Position numbers and translations under genes: made by a program
Source of the DNA: Corydoras sp. C115
Taxonomy: Eukaryota > Chordata > Actinopteri > Siluriformes > Callichthyidae
NCBI GenBank assembly: GCA_019802505.1
Contig: JAFMOC010000445.1
Location: 172,326-236,325 of the forward strand
Direction of reading: 5' to 3'
Length of the DNA: 64,000 nucleotides
Part shown: positions 45,450 to 56,742 of the stretch, piece by piece
Numbering within the stretch: the first letter of the stretch is position 1
Layout: each line of letters begins with the position of its first letter
Notes under the pieces: model-generated
What the model saw: only the letters and a program-made list of their open reading frames with translations
Told to the model about the DNA's origin: nothing
The model's database searches: none

Positions 45450-45748
45450 GCCAGCGCACGGCGGCCTCGAGGTTAGCACGTTCATCTCTCCAGGTTTGAA
45501 TCCCGATCTGAATTTATGTTCTCCCCGTGTCAGCGTGGGCTTCCCACCCCAGTCCAAAAAACATCGATTCAAGATAAACTGACTGCCCCTATATAGTGTG
45601 TGTGTGCCCAGTGATGCATTGGCATCCTGCCCTGGGTGTATCTGCCAAGCCTCCAAAACGTTCTACCCTGGATGGTCATGGGGAACCCCGCAGTGACCCT
45701 AGTCCCTAGTGTAGGATTAAGTGGAAGATAATGAGATAAAATGAGATG
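45450..45748 (+). mobile_element. SINE-A, old class
   Basis: Head GCACGGCGGCCTCGAGGTTAGCACG, box B AGGTTTGAATCCC, old-class CGATTCAAGATAAACTGACTG, tail GATAATGAGATAAAATGAGATG. Confidence 0.82.
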
Positions 45749-45874
45749 TTATAATCAGATGGAAACGCAGTGTCTCTGTTTTAACTGATGATTTGCTCTG
45801 TGGTTCCTAAAGAAATCTCGTGTTCTCATATAGAGAACATGCCAACACCACACTGCCTGACCAAATCCCAGGAC

Positions 45875-46075
45875 CTTCTGTTACATTTGGTCATTTTGCG
45901 GAAGCTTTTATCCGAAGGGACTTACAAGTATCCCAACTTGGGGTCTGAATACAGAGTCAGCCGTGATGTAGCCCCTCTGGAGCTTCAGTGATAGAAGAAC
46001 CCACAATGATAACTTCAGTGGACATGGGATGTAAACCTACAACATTTAGATTGTTTGCCCCACGCCCTAAACACT
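45875..46075 (-). mobile_element. SINE-B, minus strand, with an array on its head
   Basis: On the minus strand: CTCAGTGTTTAGGGCGTGGGGC head, box B-like GTAGGTTTACATCCC and the tail TCGGATAAAAGCTTCCGCAA. The array at 46076-47510 begins exactly where the head GTGGTAGCTCA should be, so the array lies upstream of this SINE in its own orientation. Confidence 0.8.
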
Positions 46076-47510
46076 GAGCTACCACACCTCTGCTCTGTTG
46101 TTATGAGGTTTGAGCTACCACACCTCTGCTCTGTTGTAATGAGGTTTGAGCTACCACACCTCTGCTCTGTTGTTATGAGGTTGGCGCTACCACACCTCTG
46201 CTCTGTTGTTATGAGGTTGGCGCTACCACACCTCTGCTCTGCTGTTATTAAGTTTGAGCTACCACACCTCTGCTCTGTTGTTATGAGGTTGGCGCTACCA
46301 CACCTCTGCTCTGTTGTTATGAGGTTGGCGCTACCACACCTCTGCTCTGTTGTTATGAGGTTGGCGCTACCACACCTCTGCTCTGTTGTTATGATGTTTG
46401 AGCTACCACACCTCTGCTCTGCTGTTATGAGGTTGGAGCTACCACACCTCTGCTCTATTGTTATGAGGTTTGAGCTACCACACCTCTGCTCTGTTGTAAT
46501 GAGGTTGGAGCTACCACACCTCTGCTCTGTTGTTATGAGGTTTGAGCTACCACACCTCTGCTCTGTTGTTATGAGGTTTGAGCTACCACACCTCTGCTCT
46601 GTTGTTATGAGGTTGTTGCGCTACCACACCTCTGCTCTGTTTGTAATGAGGTTTTGAGCTACCACACCTCTGCTCTGTTGTTATGATGTTTGAGCTACCA
46701 CACCTCTGCTCTGTTGTTATGAGGTTTGAGCTACCACACCTCTGCTCTGTTGTTATGAGGTTTGAGCTACCACACCTCTGCTCTGTTGTTATGAGGTTGG
46801 CGCTACCACACCTCTGCTCTGCTGTTATGAGGTTGGAGCTACCACACCTCTGCTCTATTGTTATGAGGTTTGAGCTACCACACCTCTGCTCTGTTGTAAT
46901 GAGGTTGGAGCTACCACACCTCTGCTCTGTTGTTATGAGGTTTGAGCTACCACACCTCTGCTCTGTTGTTATGAGGTTTGAGCTACCACACCTCTGCTCT
47001 GTTGTTATGAGGTTGGCGCTACCACACCTCTGCTCTGTTGTAATGAGGTTTGAGCTACCACACCTCTGCTCTGTTGTTATGATGTTTGAGCTACCACACC
47101 TCTGCTCTGTTGTAATGAGGTTTGAGCTACCACACCTCTGCTCTGTTGTTATGAGGTTGGAGCTACCACACCTCTGCTCTGTTGTTATGAGGTTGGAGCT
47201 ACCACACCTCTGCTCTGTTGTTATGAGGTTTGAGCTACCACACCTCTGCTCTGTTATGAGGTTGGAGCTACCACACCTCTGCTCTGTTGTTATGAGGTTT
47301 GAGCTACCACACCTCTGCTCTGTTGTTATGAGGTTTGAGCTACCACACCTCTGCTCTGTTGTAATGAGGTTGGCGCTACCACACCTCTGCTCTGTTGTTA
47401 TGAGGTTTGAGCTACCACACCTCTGCTCTGTTGTAATGAGGTTGGCGCTACCACACCTCTGCTCTGTTGTTATGAGGTTGGTGCTACCACACCTCTGCTC
47501 TGTTGTAATG
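46076..47510 (-). repeat. 36-bp minisatellite, about 40 units, grown from a SINE-B head
   Basis: About 40 units of a 36-bp repeat; on the plus strand each begins GAGCTACCACACCTCTGCTC and ends in GTTATGAGGTTT or a close variant. On the minus strand each unit starts GTGGTAGCTCA, the SINE-B box A. Variants (TTTGAG, TTGGAG, TTGGCG; TTAT or TAAT; one 33-bp unit near 47250) recur in blocks, suggesting higher-order duplications. For example, the variant order at about 46390-46560 is repeated at about 46790-46960. The unit is 12 codons without stops, so 200-300 residue frames appear on both strands; these are artefacts. There are no spacers, so it is not a CRISPR array. Confidence 0.95.
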
Positions 47511-48230
47511 TAGTCCAGGGAAGCCAAATGTCAAAGTAACAACGGCATGTAAAGAGAAAACCAGCAGCATGCGACGCCGTTAATCACGACTGTAGATTGA
47601 TGCGTGAACAAAAAAGAGGATCTGTGATCATAAACAAGGACCCCGGCCAACAGGAAACCCACGGAAAGCGTCTGGAAGCAGGAAAACAAAGAAACAAGAA
47701 ACGGCTTTCAGGACGCATTAACATCACAATGGCCCGGAAAGGAAAACAAGACAAAGGGCTGAAAGATCTGGACTAATTTGATGTGAGCTCTGGGTCCACT
47801 CACAGGAGTGGGACCGCCCAAACGCACCTGAACAACAAAAGAGCAAGAGCGCCGGAGAAGGTGGAAGCACATTACACGCACGCTGGGAAAACGTCCGCAC
47901 GCCGGGAGGCAGGCGCGCCGACGCTACGGCGACCGTTCGCGAGGCAGGGAGCATGAAGACGCGAGGGATGAGTTATTGTGAAGGTGCGAGTCCTATAGGT
48001 TCACAAAGAGCCCTGACCTCAACCGGACTCGACCTGTCGGGATGCACTGAAATGTCAGCCGCGAGGTCTGTGGGCGGAACATGCACTTTACACTGAATGG
48101 ACACGGATTCGCACCGTCACTGTGGACTTCTGAAAGTGTTATCGCCACGAGGGAAAAACGATACATATTAATGCCCCCTGAATATGAAACGCCCCATACA
48201 CCATGTCTACAGATGCATTGGGTTTAACTG
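47511..48230. other. gene-free stretch
   Basis: Unique, relatively GC-rich sequence. No recognisable gene or transposon. Confidence 0.45.
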
Positions 48231-48292
48231 GTTGGAAGGCGGTGGTGGCATGGTGGTATATGTGGTAACCACCATGCCACCGGCCTTCCAAC
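48231..48292. repeat. 62-bp near-perfect inverted repeat at a SINE-A head
   Basis: The left arm GTTGGAAGGC + GGT + GGTGGCATGGTGGT pairs with the right arm ACCACCATGCCACC + G + GCCTTCCAAC around a 10-base loop (48258-48267). Twenty-four base pairs form with only a small internal bulge. The arms include the SINE-A head wording (GGTGGCATGGTGG), so the head is present in both orientations. Confidence 0.93.
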
Positions 48293-48454
48293 TTTCAGCG
48301 CTGGGGGTCCAGGTTCGAATCTGGGTGGAGTTTCCATGATCTCCCCGTGTCTGTGTGGGTTTCCTCTGGGTTCTCCAGTTTCCTCCCACAGTCCAAAAAC
48401 ATGGATTTAAGGTGAATTGGCTGCTTTAAAAACTGCTCCACACATGTATGTTGT
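48293..48454 (+). mobile_element. SINE-A, old class, tail half lost
   Basis: Box B region CCAGGTTCGAATCTGGGTGG, then ACATGGATTTAAGGTGAATT (old class). It stops at about 48454, where an AT microsatellite replaces the tail half. Confidence 0.82.
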
Positions 48455-48455
48455 G

Positions 48456-48517
<62 letters not shown>

Positions 48518-48565
48518 TATATATATATTATATACACACACACACATATATATATATACAAATAC
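48455..48565 (+). repeat. (AT)n/(CA)n microsatellite
   Basis: Long AT run with two phase shifts (AATATA), then a short CA run and more AT. Confidence 0.96.
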
Positions 48566-49634
48566 ATACAGAGTGTCCTAAATGCTACCACCCAACATTA
48601 ACCATAACCTTACACTAACCACAAACTAACCATAACTAGAACCATACAACACGATTTCACCTACAATATAAAGTACATTGTGATTTTAAGGTCCTCACAG
48701 TGGGGTGTAAACAGGATTTGATTTCTGCAAGTGTGATATATATACCTGTACACACACACACACACACACGCGCACACACACACACACACACTCTTCCACC
48801 TTTGTGGGAACAGTTTGGGGAAGGCCCGCCTTTGTTTCAGCATGAGTGTTATAAGGAATTCTGGCCCTCACAGAGTCTTAACCTCAACCTCACCGATTCC
48901 CTTCAGAGACGAATTAGAACCCAGACTGCAGGTTTTCTGGCTGAACGGGACACGGACAGAGCGGAGTGAAATCTGTCCCTTTAGGTTCTCTGTGGGAACA
49001 ATAGAGAATAAAAAGTAAAGAATGAAATGGCAGAACTGTCACTGCGACGTCATTCGAGCGATAATGTCTCCTGTACTCAGCACTATATTGGGATCTTTCA
49101 GGAACGCCGTTCGGAGTCTCGCTACATCTCGTCCGTACAAATCGCAGCGTCACCTTCTTCTGGGTCATAAATCCTCCAGATTGCTGCAACATTTCAGAGT
49201 GAAAGTGCACGTCTGAACGAGGGTTGAGCGAGAGGCGGCTTCACGGTAACAAACAGTGACATCCTAATAATATCATCCACTGCAGACAATCATGTGCAGG
49301 TCAGGACAGAGCCTCAGACGCACCGAGGCACAGCTCTTAAACAAAACCGGTTCTGTCTGGTTCAATCAGAGTGCAACATGGACGCCGTACCTCACTCTGA
49401 TTCAAGATTCAAGATTAATATCACATTGTTACATGAGATAGTAACGAAATTATGGGTCACGGACCCCGATTACCCTGATATTTAAATTAAAAGTTTGAGA
49501 AGAAGCGAGAATTACACATATCGCTATGTGAAATGTGAAATATAATATAGTATACCACTATGAATATATAATATATCACTACAAATATAGAATATTTAAC
49601 TATAAATATAATATATAAATATATGTATATACAG
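48566..49634. other. gene-free stretch
   Basis: Contains ACCATAACC-type short words at 48600-48650 and a CA run at 48750-48791, then unique sequence. TTCAAGATTCAAGATTAATATCAC near 49401 resembles the end of a common fish retroelement. No supported gene. Confidence 0.45.
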
Positions 49635-49939
49635 AGGGATTCCCGGTTCGAATCCCCATCTGGGTGGAGTTTGCATGTTCTCCCCGTGTCTGCGTGGGTT
49701 TCCTCCGGGTTCTCCGGTTTCCTCCCGCAGTCCAAAAACATGGATCAAGTCAATTGAATTCTCAAAAAATTGCCCCATATAGAGTGTGTCTGTGTGAGTG
49801 AGTGTGTGCCCAGCGATGGATTGGCGCCCTGTCCTGGGTCTATCTGCCCAGCGCCCGAGACGTTCTCCCCTGGATGGGCATGGGGAACCCCACCGCGACC
49901 CTAATAGAGGCTAAAGCGGAAGATAATGAATGAATGAAT
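49635..49939 (+). mobile_element. SINE-A, 5'-truncated
   Basis: Begins at GGGATTCCCGGTTCGAATCC, so box A is missing and box B kept. Body and (GAAT)n tail are complete, of the young class. It is inserted in AT-rich sequence, so the TSD cannot be defined. Confidence 0.88.
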
Positions 49940-50177
49940 ATATATATACACTATATATAAAAAGTAGTATAGAATAGAATAGATATAAATATAGAATATA
50001 AAATCTAAAATATAAATATAGCAGCATATAAAAGTGTATAACGGTACATATGAGATGAGATGATGATGAGGGATTTTGGTGGAGTGATGATAAAAATGTG
50101 TGAACGTCTTGTTAAATGGAGTTTGTGAGTCTTACAGCTTCTGCTATGAAGCTGTTCCTCAGTCTGTTGCATCTGAG

Positions 50178-50263
50178 TTTTAAGATAAAGATAAGATCAG
50201 ATAAGATCAGATAAGATAAACCTTTATTTGTCCCACAATGGGGAAATTCACAATTAATTATTA
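50178..50263 (+). repeat. retroelement tail (AGATAAGATAA ... CCTTTATTTGTCCC)
   Basis: The (AGATAAGATC)n-like run followed by AAACCTTTATTTGTCCCAC and GGGGAAATTCACA is a common fish retroelement terminus. Family is not assigned. A young SINE-A is inserted next to it. Confidence 0.5.
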
Positions 50264-50275
50264 AATATTAAAGGC

Positions 50276-50627
50276 GGCGGCACGGTGGCTTAGTGTTTAG
50301 CACGTTCTCCTCTCAGCTCTAGGGATTCCCGGTTCGAATCTCCATCTGGGTGGAGTTTCCATGTTCTCCCCGTGTCTGCGTGGGTTTCCTCCGGGTTCTC
50401 CGGTTTCCTCCCACAGTCCAAAAACATGGATCAAGTCAATTGAATTCTCCAAAATTGCCATATAGAGTGTGTATGTGTGAGTGAGTGTGTGCCCAGCGAT
50501 GGATTGGCGTCCTGTCCTGGGTCTATCTGCCCAGCGCCCAAGACGTTCTCCCCTGGATGGGCATGGGGAACCCCACCGCGACCCTAATAGAGGATAAAGC
50601 GGGAGATAATGAATGAATGAATGAATG
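50276..50627 (+). mobile_element. SINE-A, full length, with TSD
   Basis: Young-class copy with head GGCGGCACGGTGGCTTAGTG and tail (GAAT)4. The perfect 12-bp TSD AATATTAAAGGC is at 50264-50275 and 50628-50639. Confidence 0.94.
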
Positions 50628-50639
50628 AATATTAAAGGC

Positions 50640-51637
50640 ATGGTCAATACGTCGAGTGTCCGTGTGCAGTGACATCGTTATGTTATTTAAAAGAGTAATG
50701 TGAGCGTCTGCAGATTTGATATCACAGTAAAGAACATGCCAACTTTTAATCCTCACTGCTAAGGTTTTTAAATAGAACGCTTCATGCCAGCCTTCATGGC
50801 AGCAGGATGCAGGTAGCGTGTCCAAGTTTAATCCGGTCGCATGTGTTTTTTTTATAAAACCATGTGCCAGGATTACACCATGATTTTATAAATGTTAAAT
50901 TAAGTAAGATTGTTTAATGGCTGATCCTTGCCGAGTTCCTCTCTCTGCCCGGCTGCTGTTGGGCGCTTTTGGGAAAGACCCACGAGCCAAAATGACTGGA
51001 GCGTAATTTGCATAAAGAGGCTGCAAAATGCATCAGCGAGTCTGGGAATCCAATGAATTAATGAATTTTAAGAATAAACTCATAATTCAGCGTAATGAGA
51101 AACCTGACAGAAGCCAAAGCAACTGATGGAAAGTAGGGCAGCGGAAGAGAGCGGCGTTTCACCGAGGTCTAAATATTCCGACTCTGATATTCAGACAGTT
51201 TAATGCATTGCGCTGATTGATCGTCTTCGGCCATAAACAAGTCTGATCGCACAAACAGGCCAAATGAAATTGGCAAATCGTGACAACATACAAAGTGGCT
51301 CTTTGTATTCATTTGATTTTAATGGCGTTTGATAAATATGGACCATTTCTCTCTCTCTCCTTTCTGTCCAATTAAAGGTGAATGTGGAAAGACTTGACAA
51401 TCGTTTCCATCAATAATAGAAATTACAGCTGAATGTCTGAACCTGAACCTCGCAAGACACTTATTCAAAGTCATTCTGTCAATCAGCAGAAGGCAGAGCA
51501 TCCGAGAGAACCTACCGCCTCCACCCGGGGAGGCTGCCGGAGTCAGAATCCAGTTCCTGTCTTCTCAATAGAAATAAACTCAACTTTAATTCTCCAGTTC
51601 AACTTCAGTCAGTAACAGTAACGGGGTTTAGAACCGT
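50640..51637. other. gene-free stretch
   Basis: Unique, balanced sequence without recognisable repeats. No supported gene; possible conserved non-coding DNA around 50930-51350. Confidence 0.4.
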
Positions 51638-51775
51638 GTTCCATGGTTGCAAGGCCCTTAACCCTCATTGCGTCAGGGTTGTATTATGGCTGACTCTGCG
51701 TTCCGACCTCGGTCATAGTTTCGGACACCTGTACGTCACTTTGGATAAAATCTAAATGAATAAATGTAAATGATC
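51638..51775 (+). mobile_element. SINE-B, 5'-truncated
   Basis: Starts at GTTGCAAGGCCCTTAACCC, then CATTGCGTCAGGG, and ends CACTTTGGATAAAATCTAAATG. The tRNA-like head is absent. Confidence 0.78.
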
Positions 51776-52194
51776 TACTGAGTCGGTGAGGGTTCTGACA
51801 GCAGAACAGAGGTCAGAGGAACAGCTGGAAAGGATCTCGCATTAATAAATATTCAGTCAGAGAGCAGCTCATTGAGGATGAGGCTTCTGCGTTGGATTAA
51901 CACGCTGGACTGCAGAACGTCCACAGATATTCATTTAAAAGATAAAAATAGAACCCAACAGATCCCACTCACACATTACATACACACCTTCCTACACACC
52001 CTCCCACGCACCTGCCTTTAAACCACCACCCCTCCCACACACACTCACGCACACACTCGCACACACACACTCGCACACACACTCACACACACTGGTTTTT
52101 ACAGAAGGAGCTGTATGTTCTATAGAACTCCATCCTCAAATCCTGCACACCGTCAAATCAGTTTATAAAAGACAAGCAGAGCAGATCTGCATTT

Positions 52195-53150
52195 GAATCA
52201 TCAGCTTTACAAACTAGTTACCATTGAACTCAAACTAGTCACCTTTAAATTCAAACGGGTATCTTTACATTCCAACTAGTCACCTTTATTTCCCTCACTA
52301 GTCACTATTTCCCATTGGACTCAAACTGGTAACCTTTAAACCCTAACTAGTCACTTTTAAATTGTAACTAGTCACCGCTAAACTAAAACTAGTCCCTATT
52401 AAATTACACTCGTTAACATTAAACTTACACTAGTAACCTTTAAACTCATAGCCACACTCAAATCGTAACTAGTCACGTTTATATGTTAAGTGGTAACCTT
52501 TGACCATTACACACAAGTACACGTTATACTTAATCAACTAAACTTCAAACTCAGACTAGTCACTATTAAACATCAACTAGTCACCTTTAAACTTTAACTA
52601 GTCATCATTCCACTTAAATGGAATTCCACTTAGCAATCTTTAAACTCAAACTAGCCACATTTAAATCATAACTAGTCACCATTATATTCTAACTATTCAT
52701 TCATTCATTCATTATCTTCCACTTTTTCCTATATTAGGGTCGCGGGGGGGGGGGGGGGGGGGAGACGTTTCGGGCGCTGGGCAGATACACCCAGGACAGG
52801 GGGGGCAATCTATCGCTGGACACAGACATACACACTCTCACACAGACATACACACTCTATATGGGGAAATTTGGAGAATTCAATTGACTTGATCCATGTT
52901 TTTTGGACTGTGGGAGGAAACCGGAGACCGGAGAACCCGGAGGAAACCCACGCAGACACGGGGAGAACACGGAAACTCCACCCAGATGGGGATTCGAACC
53001 GGGAATCCCTAGTGCTGAGAGGCGAACGTGCTAAACCACTAAGCCACGTTGCCGTCCGGATATTCTAACTAGTAACCTGTAAACTAATTAGTGACCATTA
53101 CACACTTTAAACTTTAACTAGTCATCGTTAAGCTTTACTATTAGTCAGTG
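52195..53150 (+). repeat. degenerate tandem repeat built on AACTAGTCACC
   Basis: A decayed array with a period of about 25 bp, of the form CTTTAAACTCAAACTAGTCAC, with many substitutions. It is interrupted by the SINE at 52696-53058. The same family returns at 56523-56742 and 57219-57260. CT- and CA-rich low-complexity sequence at 51990-52095 precedes it. Confidence 0.88.
52696..53058 (-). mobile_element. SINE-A, full length, with TSD
   Basis: Young-class copy with a G run of about 18 (52743-52762). The perfect 12-bp TSD ATATTCTAACTA is at 52684-52695 and 53060-53071. It is inserted inside the AACTAGTCACC array. Confidence 0.92.
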
Positions 53151-53543
53151 AAGTTGATTCCGTTTCGGTCGGATTCTTCACCGATCACAGATCAGCGGCG
53201 CCCAATTGTTTAAATCAGAAACATGTTAATCTTCTTTACGTAACGTTTCCACAAAACATTCAGCCATTAAAACGCTCACGCCGCCAGAGAGCGTCTGCCA
53301 AAGGCCTCCGCATTTTTACATTCTGCTTAAAAATGTTGGGATGCTGAATTATGTAAAGCTGGTTGGAGGTTAAACGTTCTTTATTCTAAAGCAGCCCCCG
53401 AGTCTCCGCCTTCAGAACATCGGAACGCTGATCGGAACGTCTGCAAATTCATTAAACACTTCCAGCATAATGAAGTGACCCGAGGGCGTCTCCGGGTTCT
53501 CAAGCAGCCAACCCCCCCCTCCACCCCCCCACGCATATGAACA

Positions 53544-53592
<49 letters not shown>

Positions 53593-53930
53593 AACAGACG
53601 TCCAATTATTTCATAGTGTCTAATCCAAACCGTTGCCATTAACACTCTTATCTCACATTAAACTGCTGAACCTCCATGGAGCTCATTTCTTATTAAATGA
53701 TTTTAATAAAGGAGGAGGAGTTTTTTTTATATTTTAATTAAAATCAATCCTGTTTAAAGTTAAAAGTTCATCTCCAGCAATCACAAAATGTCTGTATAAT
53801 GTAATCACGAGCAAACATGTCCATCACTCGAGTTTGCTCTCAATGTAATCATAATTGGCTGACAACACGGACGGGCGCCGTTTCAATAACAAATCAAAAA
53901 GAATAAATGAATTGTAAATGGTTTCCATAC
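53151..53930. other. gene-free stretch
   Basis: Unique sequence with a C-rich patch at 53511-53530 and a (GT)n run at 53547-53589. No supported gene. Confidence 0.5.
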
Positions 53931-55204
53931 TCTGTACGTCTCTGCATGTCTCTGTACGTCTCTGTACGTCCCTGCATGTCTCTGTACGTCTCTGCATGTC
54001 TCTGTACGTCTCTGTACGTCCCTGCATGTCTCTGTACGTCTCTGCATGTCTCTGTACGTCTCTGTACGTCCCTGCATGTCTCTGTACGTCTCTGCATGTC
54101 TCTGTACGTCTCTGTACGTCCCTGCATGTCTCTGTACGTCTCTGCATGTTTCTGTACGTCTCTGTACGTTCCTGCATGTCTCTGTACGTTCCTGCATGTT
54201 TCTGTACGTCTCTGTACGTTCCTGCATGTTTCTGTACGTCTCTGCATGTTTCTGTACGTCTCTGTACGTTCCTGCATGTCTCTGTACGTCTCTGCATGTT
54301 TCTGTACGTCTCTGCATGTTTCTGTACGTCTCTGTATGCATGTTTCTGTACGTCTCTGTACGTTCCTGCATGTCTCTGTACGTCTCTGCATGTTTCTGTA
54401 TGTCTCTGTACGTCTCTGTACGTCTCTGTACGTCTCTGCATGTCTCTGTACGTTCCTGCATGTTTCTGTACATCTCTGCATGTCTCTGTACGTCTCTGTA
54501 CGTCTCTGCATGTCTCTGTATGTCTCTGTACGTTCCTGCATGTCTCTGTACGTCTCTCTGTACGTCTCTGTACGTCCCTGCATGTTTCTGTACGTCTCTG
54601 CATGTTTCTCTACGTCTCTGTACGTCCCTGCATGTTTCTGTACGTCTCTGCATGTCTCTGTATGTCTCTGTACGTTCCTGCATGTCTCTGTACGTCTCTG
54701 TACGTCTCTGTACGTTCCTGCATGTTTCTGTACGTCTCTGCATGTCTCTGTACGTCCCTGCATGTTTTTGTACATCTCTGCATGTCTCTGTACGTCTCTG
54801 TACGTTCCTGCATGTTTCTGTACGTCTCTGCATGTCTCTGTACGTCTCTGCATGTCTCTGTACGTCTCTGCATGTCTCTGTACGTCTCTGCATGTCTCTG
54901 TACGTCTCTGCATGTTTCTGTACGTCTCTGCACGTCCCTGCATGTTTTTGTACGTCTCTGTACGTCTCTGTACGTCTCTGCATGTTTCTGTACGTCTCTG
55001 CATGTCTCTGTACGTCTCTGCATGTCTCTGTACGTCTCTGCATGTCTCTGTACGTCTCTGCATGTCTCTGTACGTCTCTGCATGTCTCTGTACGTCTCTG
55101 CATGTCTCTGCATGTCTCTGTACGTCTCTGCATGTCTCTGTACGTCTCTGCATGTCTCTGTACGTCTCTGCATGTTTCTGTACGTCTCTGTACGTCCCTG
55201 CATG
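53931..55204 (+). repeat. 10-bp minisatellite, about 127 units
   Basis: The array alternates two 10-bp words, TCTGTACGTC and TCTGCATGTC, with C/T variants (TTCCTGCATG, GTTTCTGCAT). The words group in an irregular 20-30 bp higher-order pattern. Only two visible phase breaks occur (near 54337 and 54553). Ten is not a multiple of three and no stop arises in the units, so several frames on both strands stay open for 400 or more codons. None is a gene. The array ends in an AAC trinucleotide run at 55211-55231. Confidence 0.97.
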
Positions 55205-55231
55205 AGGACCACCACCAACAACAACAACAAC

Positions 55232-56163
55232 GACAATGATGACGATAACTGTGGTAATAATATGTAAAGAATAAAGTGTAGTTCAGTCCGGGTTCCCAAC
55301 CTTAATATCTGATATGAATCTGATCTCATCTGTTTGCAGGGTTCTGCAGAGACCTTCAGACGGCAAGGAACCGGAGTGAAGCGGAATATGAGCGACCTTC
55401 AGGTGCTGGTCGTTTTTTCATGGTTTCGTGATTTCATGTCAATACCATTTACAATGCCGCCTCAACCCCTGACACGCCGACAAGTGGAGCAGGTAGAGGT
55501 AGTAATCCAAATTTATTGAAATCTAAATCGAGAAATGACCTTTTCAGCGAGAGCTACTGTGTGTTTCATCAATGTGAGCTCATACACAAAGGGACCTCGA
55601 GGCCACGGCGGCCTTAAAATCCAAAAGAAATGCCCGCGCTGTCCCTACGTTTCGAAACGTAAAGGAATGCAGATGAGGAACCTTCAATTAGGAACTTAGG
55701 GGGGTGGGGGGGGGGGGGGTATTAAAGGGATGAGGCATGACCCCGGGTGAATCCGATCAAAAGTCAATTTTCAGCGTTATGATCAATTCACTGCATTCTG
55801 GGAGCGAAATGTACAGTAGTTCAGCCCAAACACAAGTCCCCCCTGTGTGACGTCTGCATGTCCTCCCCGTGCCTGAGTCGGTTGATTATGGTCCGAACCC
55901 AGAACTCTATAAAACAGCACCATGAAAGATCGACAAAAACTGCTGCTGCTGCTAAATAAATAAAATAAAAAACATTTTTAACTAATGGACATAACCGCAC
56001 CTTACAGCTAACGGTACTAGTAATTATTCATGAACAAATGAATAAATAAAAGTAATTCTTTAATGTTAACGTAAAGAAGAGAACTGTGCTGTTCATCATC
56101 ACAGATCTCAGAGATGTGTCAACGAGTCATTTGTTTCTAAACGACTCTTTTCTCTCCAACATT
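55232..56163. other. gene-free stretch
   Basis: Unique sequence with a G run at 55698-55719 and a 16-bp palindrome at 55646. No supported gene. Confidence 0.45.
55646..55661. promoter_or_regulatory. perfect 16-bp palindrome
   Basis: TACGTTTCGAAACGTA is its own reverse complement. The GTTTCGAAAC core superficially resembles interferon-response (GAAAC) half sites in inverted order. No further context supports a function. Confidence 0.2.
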
Positions 56164-56175
56164 ACAACACAACTA

Positions 56176-56522
56176 TTCATTCATTCATTCATTATCTCCC
56201 GCTTTATCCTCTATTAGGGTCGCGGTGGGGTTCCCCATGCCCATCCAGGGGAGAACGTCTCGGGCAGATAGACCCAGGACAGGGCGCCAATCCATCGCTG
56301 GGCACACACTCACTCACACAGACACAATCTATAAGGGGCAATTTGGAGAACTCAATTGACTTGATCCATGTTTTTTGGACTGTGGGAGGAAACCGGAGAA
56401 CCCGGAGGAAACCCCACGCAGACACGGGGAGAACATGGAAACTCCACCCAGACGGGGATTCGAACTGGGAATCCCTAGTGCTGAGAGGAGAACATGCTAA
56501 ACCACTAAGCCACTGTGCCGCC
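56176..56522 (-). mobile_element. SINE-A, full length, with TSD
   Basis: Young-class copy with a small deletion (GGGCGCTG lost before GGCAGATAGACCC). The perfect 12-bp TSD ACAACACAACTA is at 56164-56175 and 56523-56534. Confidence 0.93.
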
Positions 56523-56534
56523 ACAACACAACTA

Positions 56535-56742
56535 GTCGCCGTTAAATTCAATCAACTCAACGTGATCACCGTTACACATTAGTCACCATTAAACTCTAAC
56601 TAGTTGCAATTAAACTCAAACTAATCAACATTAACTCAGTCAATTCTTTCCAAACGTCTCTTTTGAGAATGCCCAACGTCATAAGATAAAACTCAAACTA
56701 ATCACCTTTAATCTTTAACCAGTTACCATTAAATGCTAACTA
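56535..56742 (+). repeat. second block of the AACTAGTCACC tandem repeat
   Basis: Words such as ACATTAGTCACCATTAAACT and CTAACTAGTTGCAATTAAAC continue the family seen at 52.2-53.15 kb. Further remnants follow the next SINE at 57219-57260. Confidence 0.82.

Noticed and set aside
46076..47510. CRISPR-like 36-bp periodicity
   Set aside because: There are no unique spacers between repeats, and the organism is a vertebrate. It is a plain tandem minisatellite.
46055..47527. Open frames of 200-314 codons with a 12-residue repeat (MRFELPHLCSVV or LITTEQRCGSSN)
   Set aside because: The 36-bp minisatellite unit is a multiple of three without stops. Both strands are open and there is no signal, domain or splice context.
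53824..55329. Several open frames of 230-450 codons on both strands
   Set aside because: They are translations of the 10-bp minisatellite in different registers (CLCTSLHVSV-like and RRTETCRDVQ-like strings). Repetition in every frame shows that they are not proteins.
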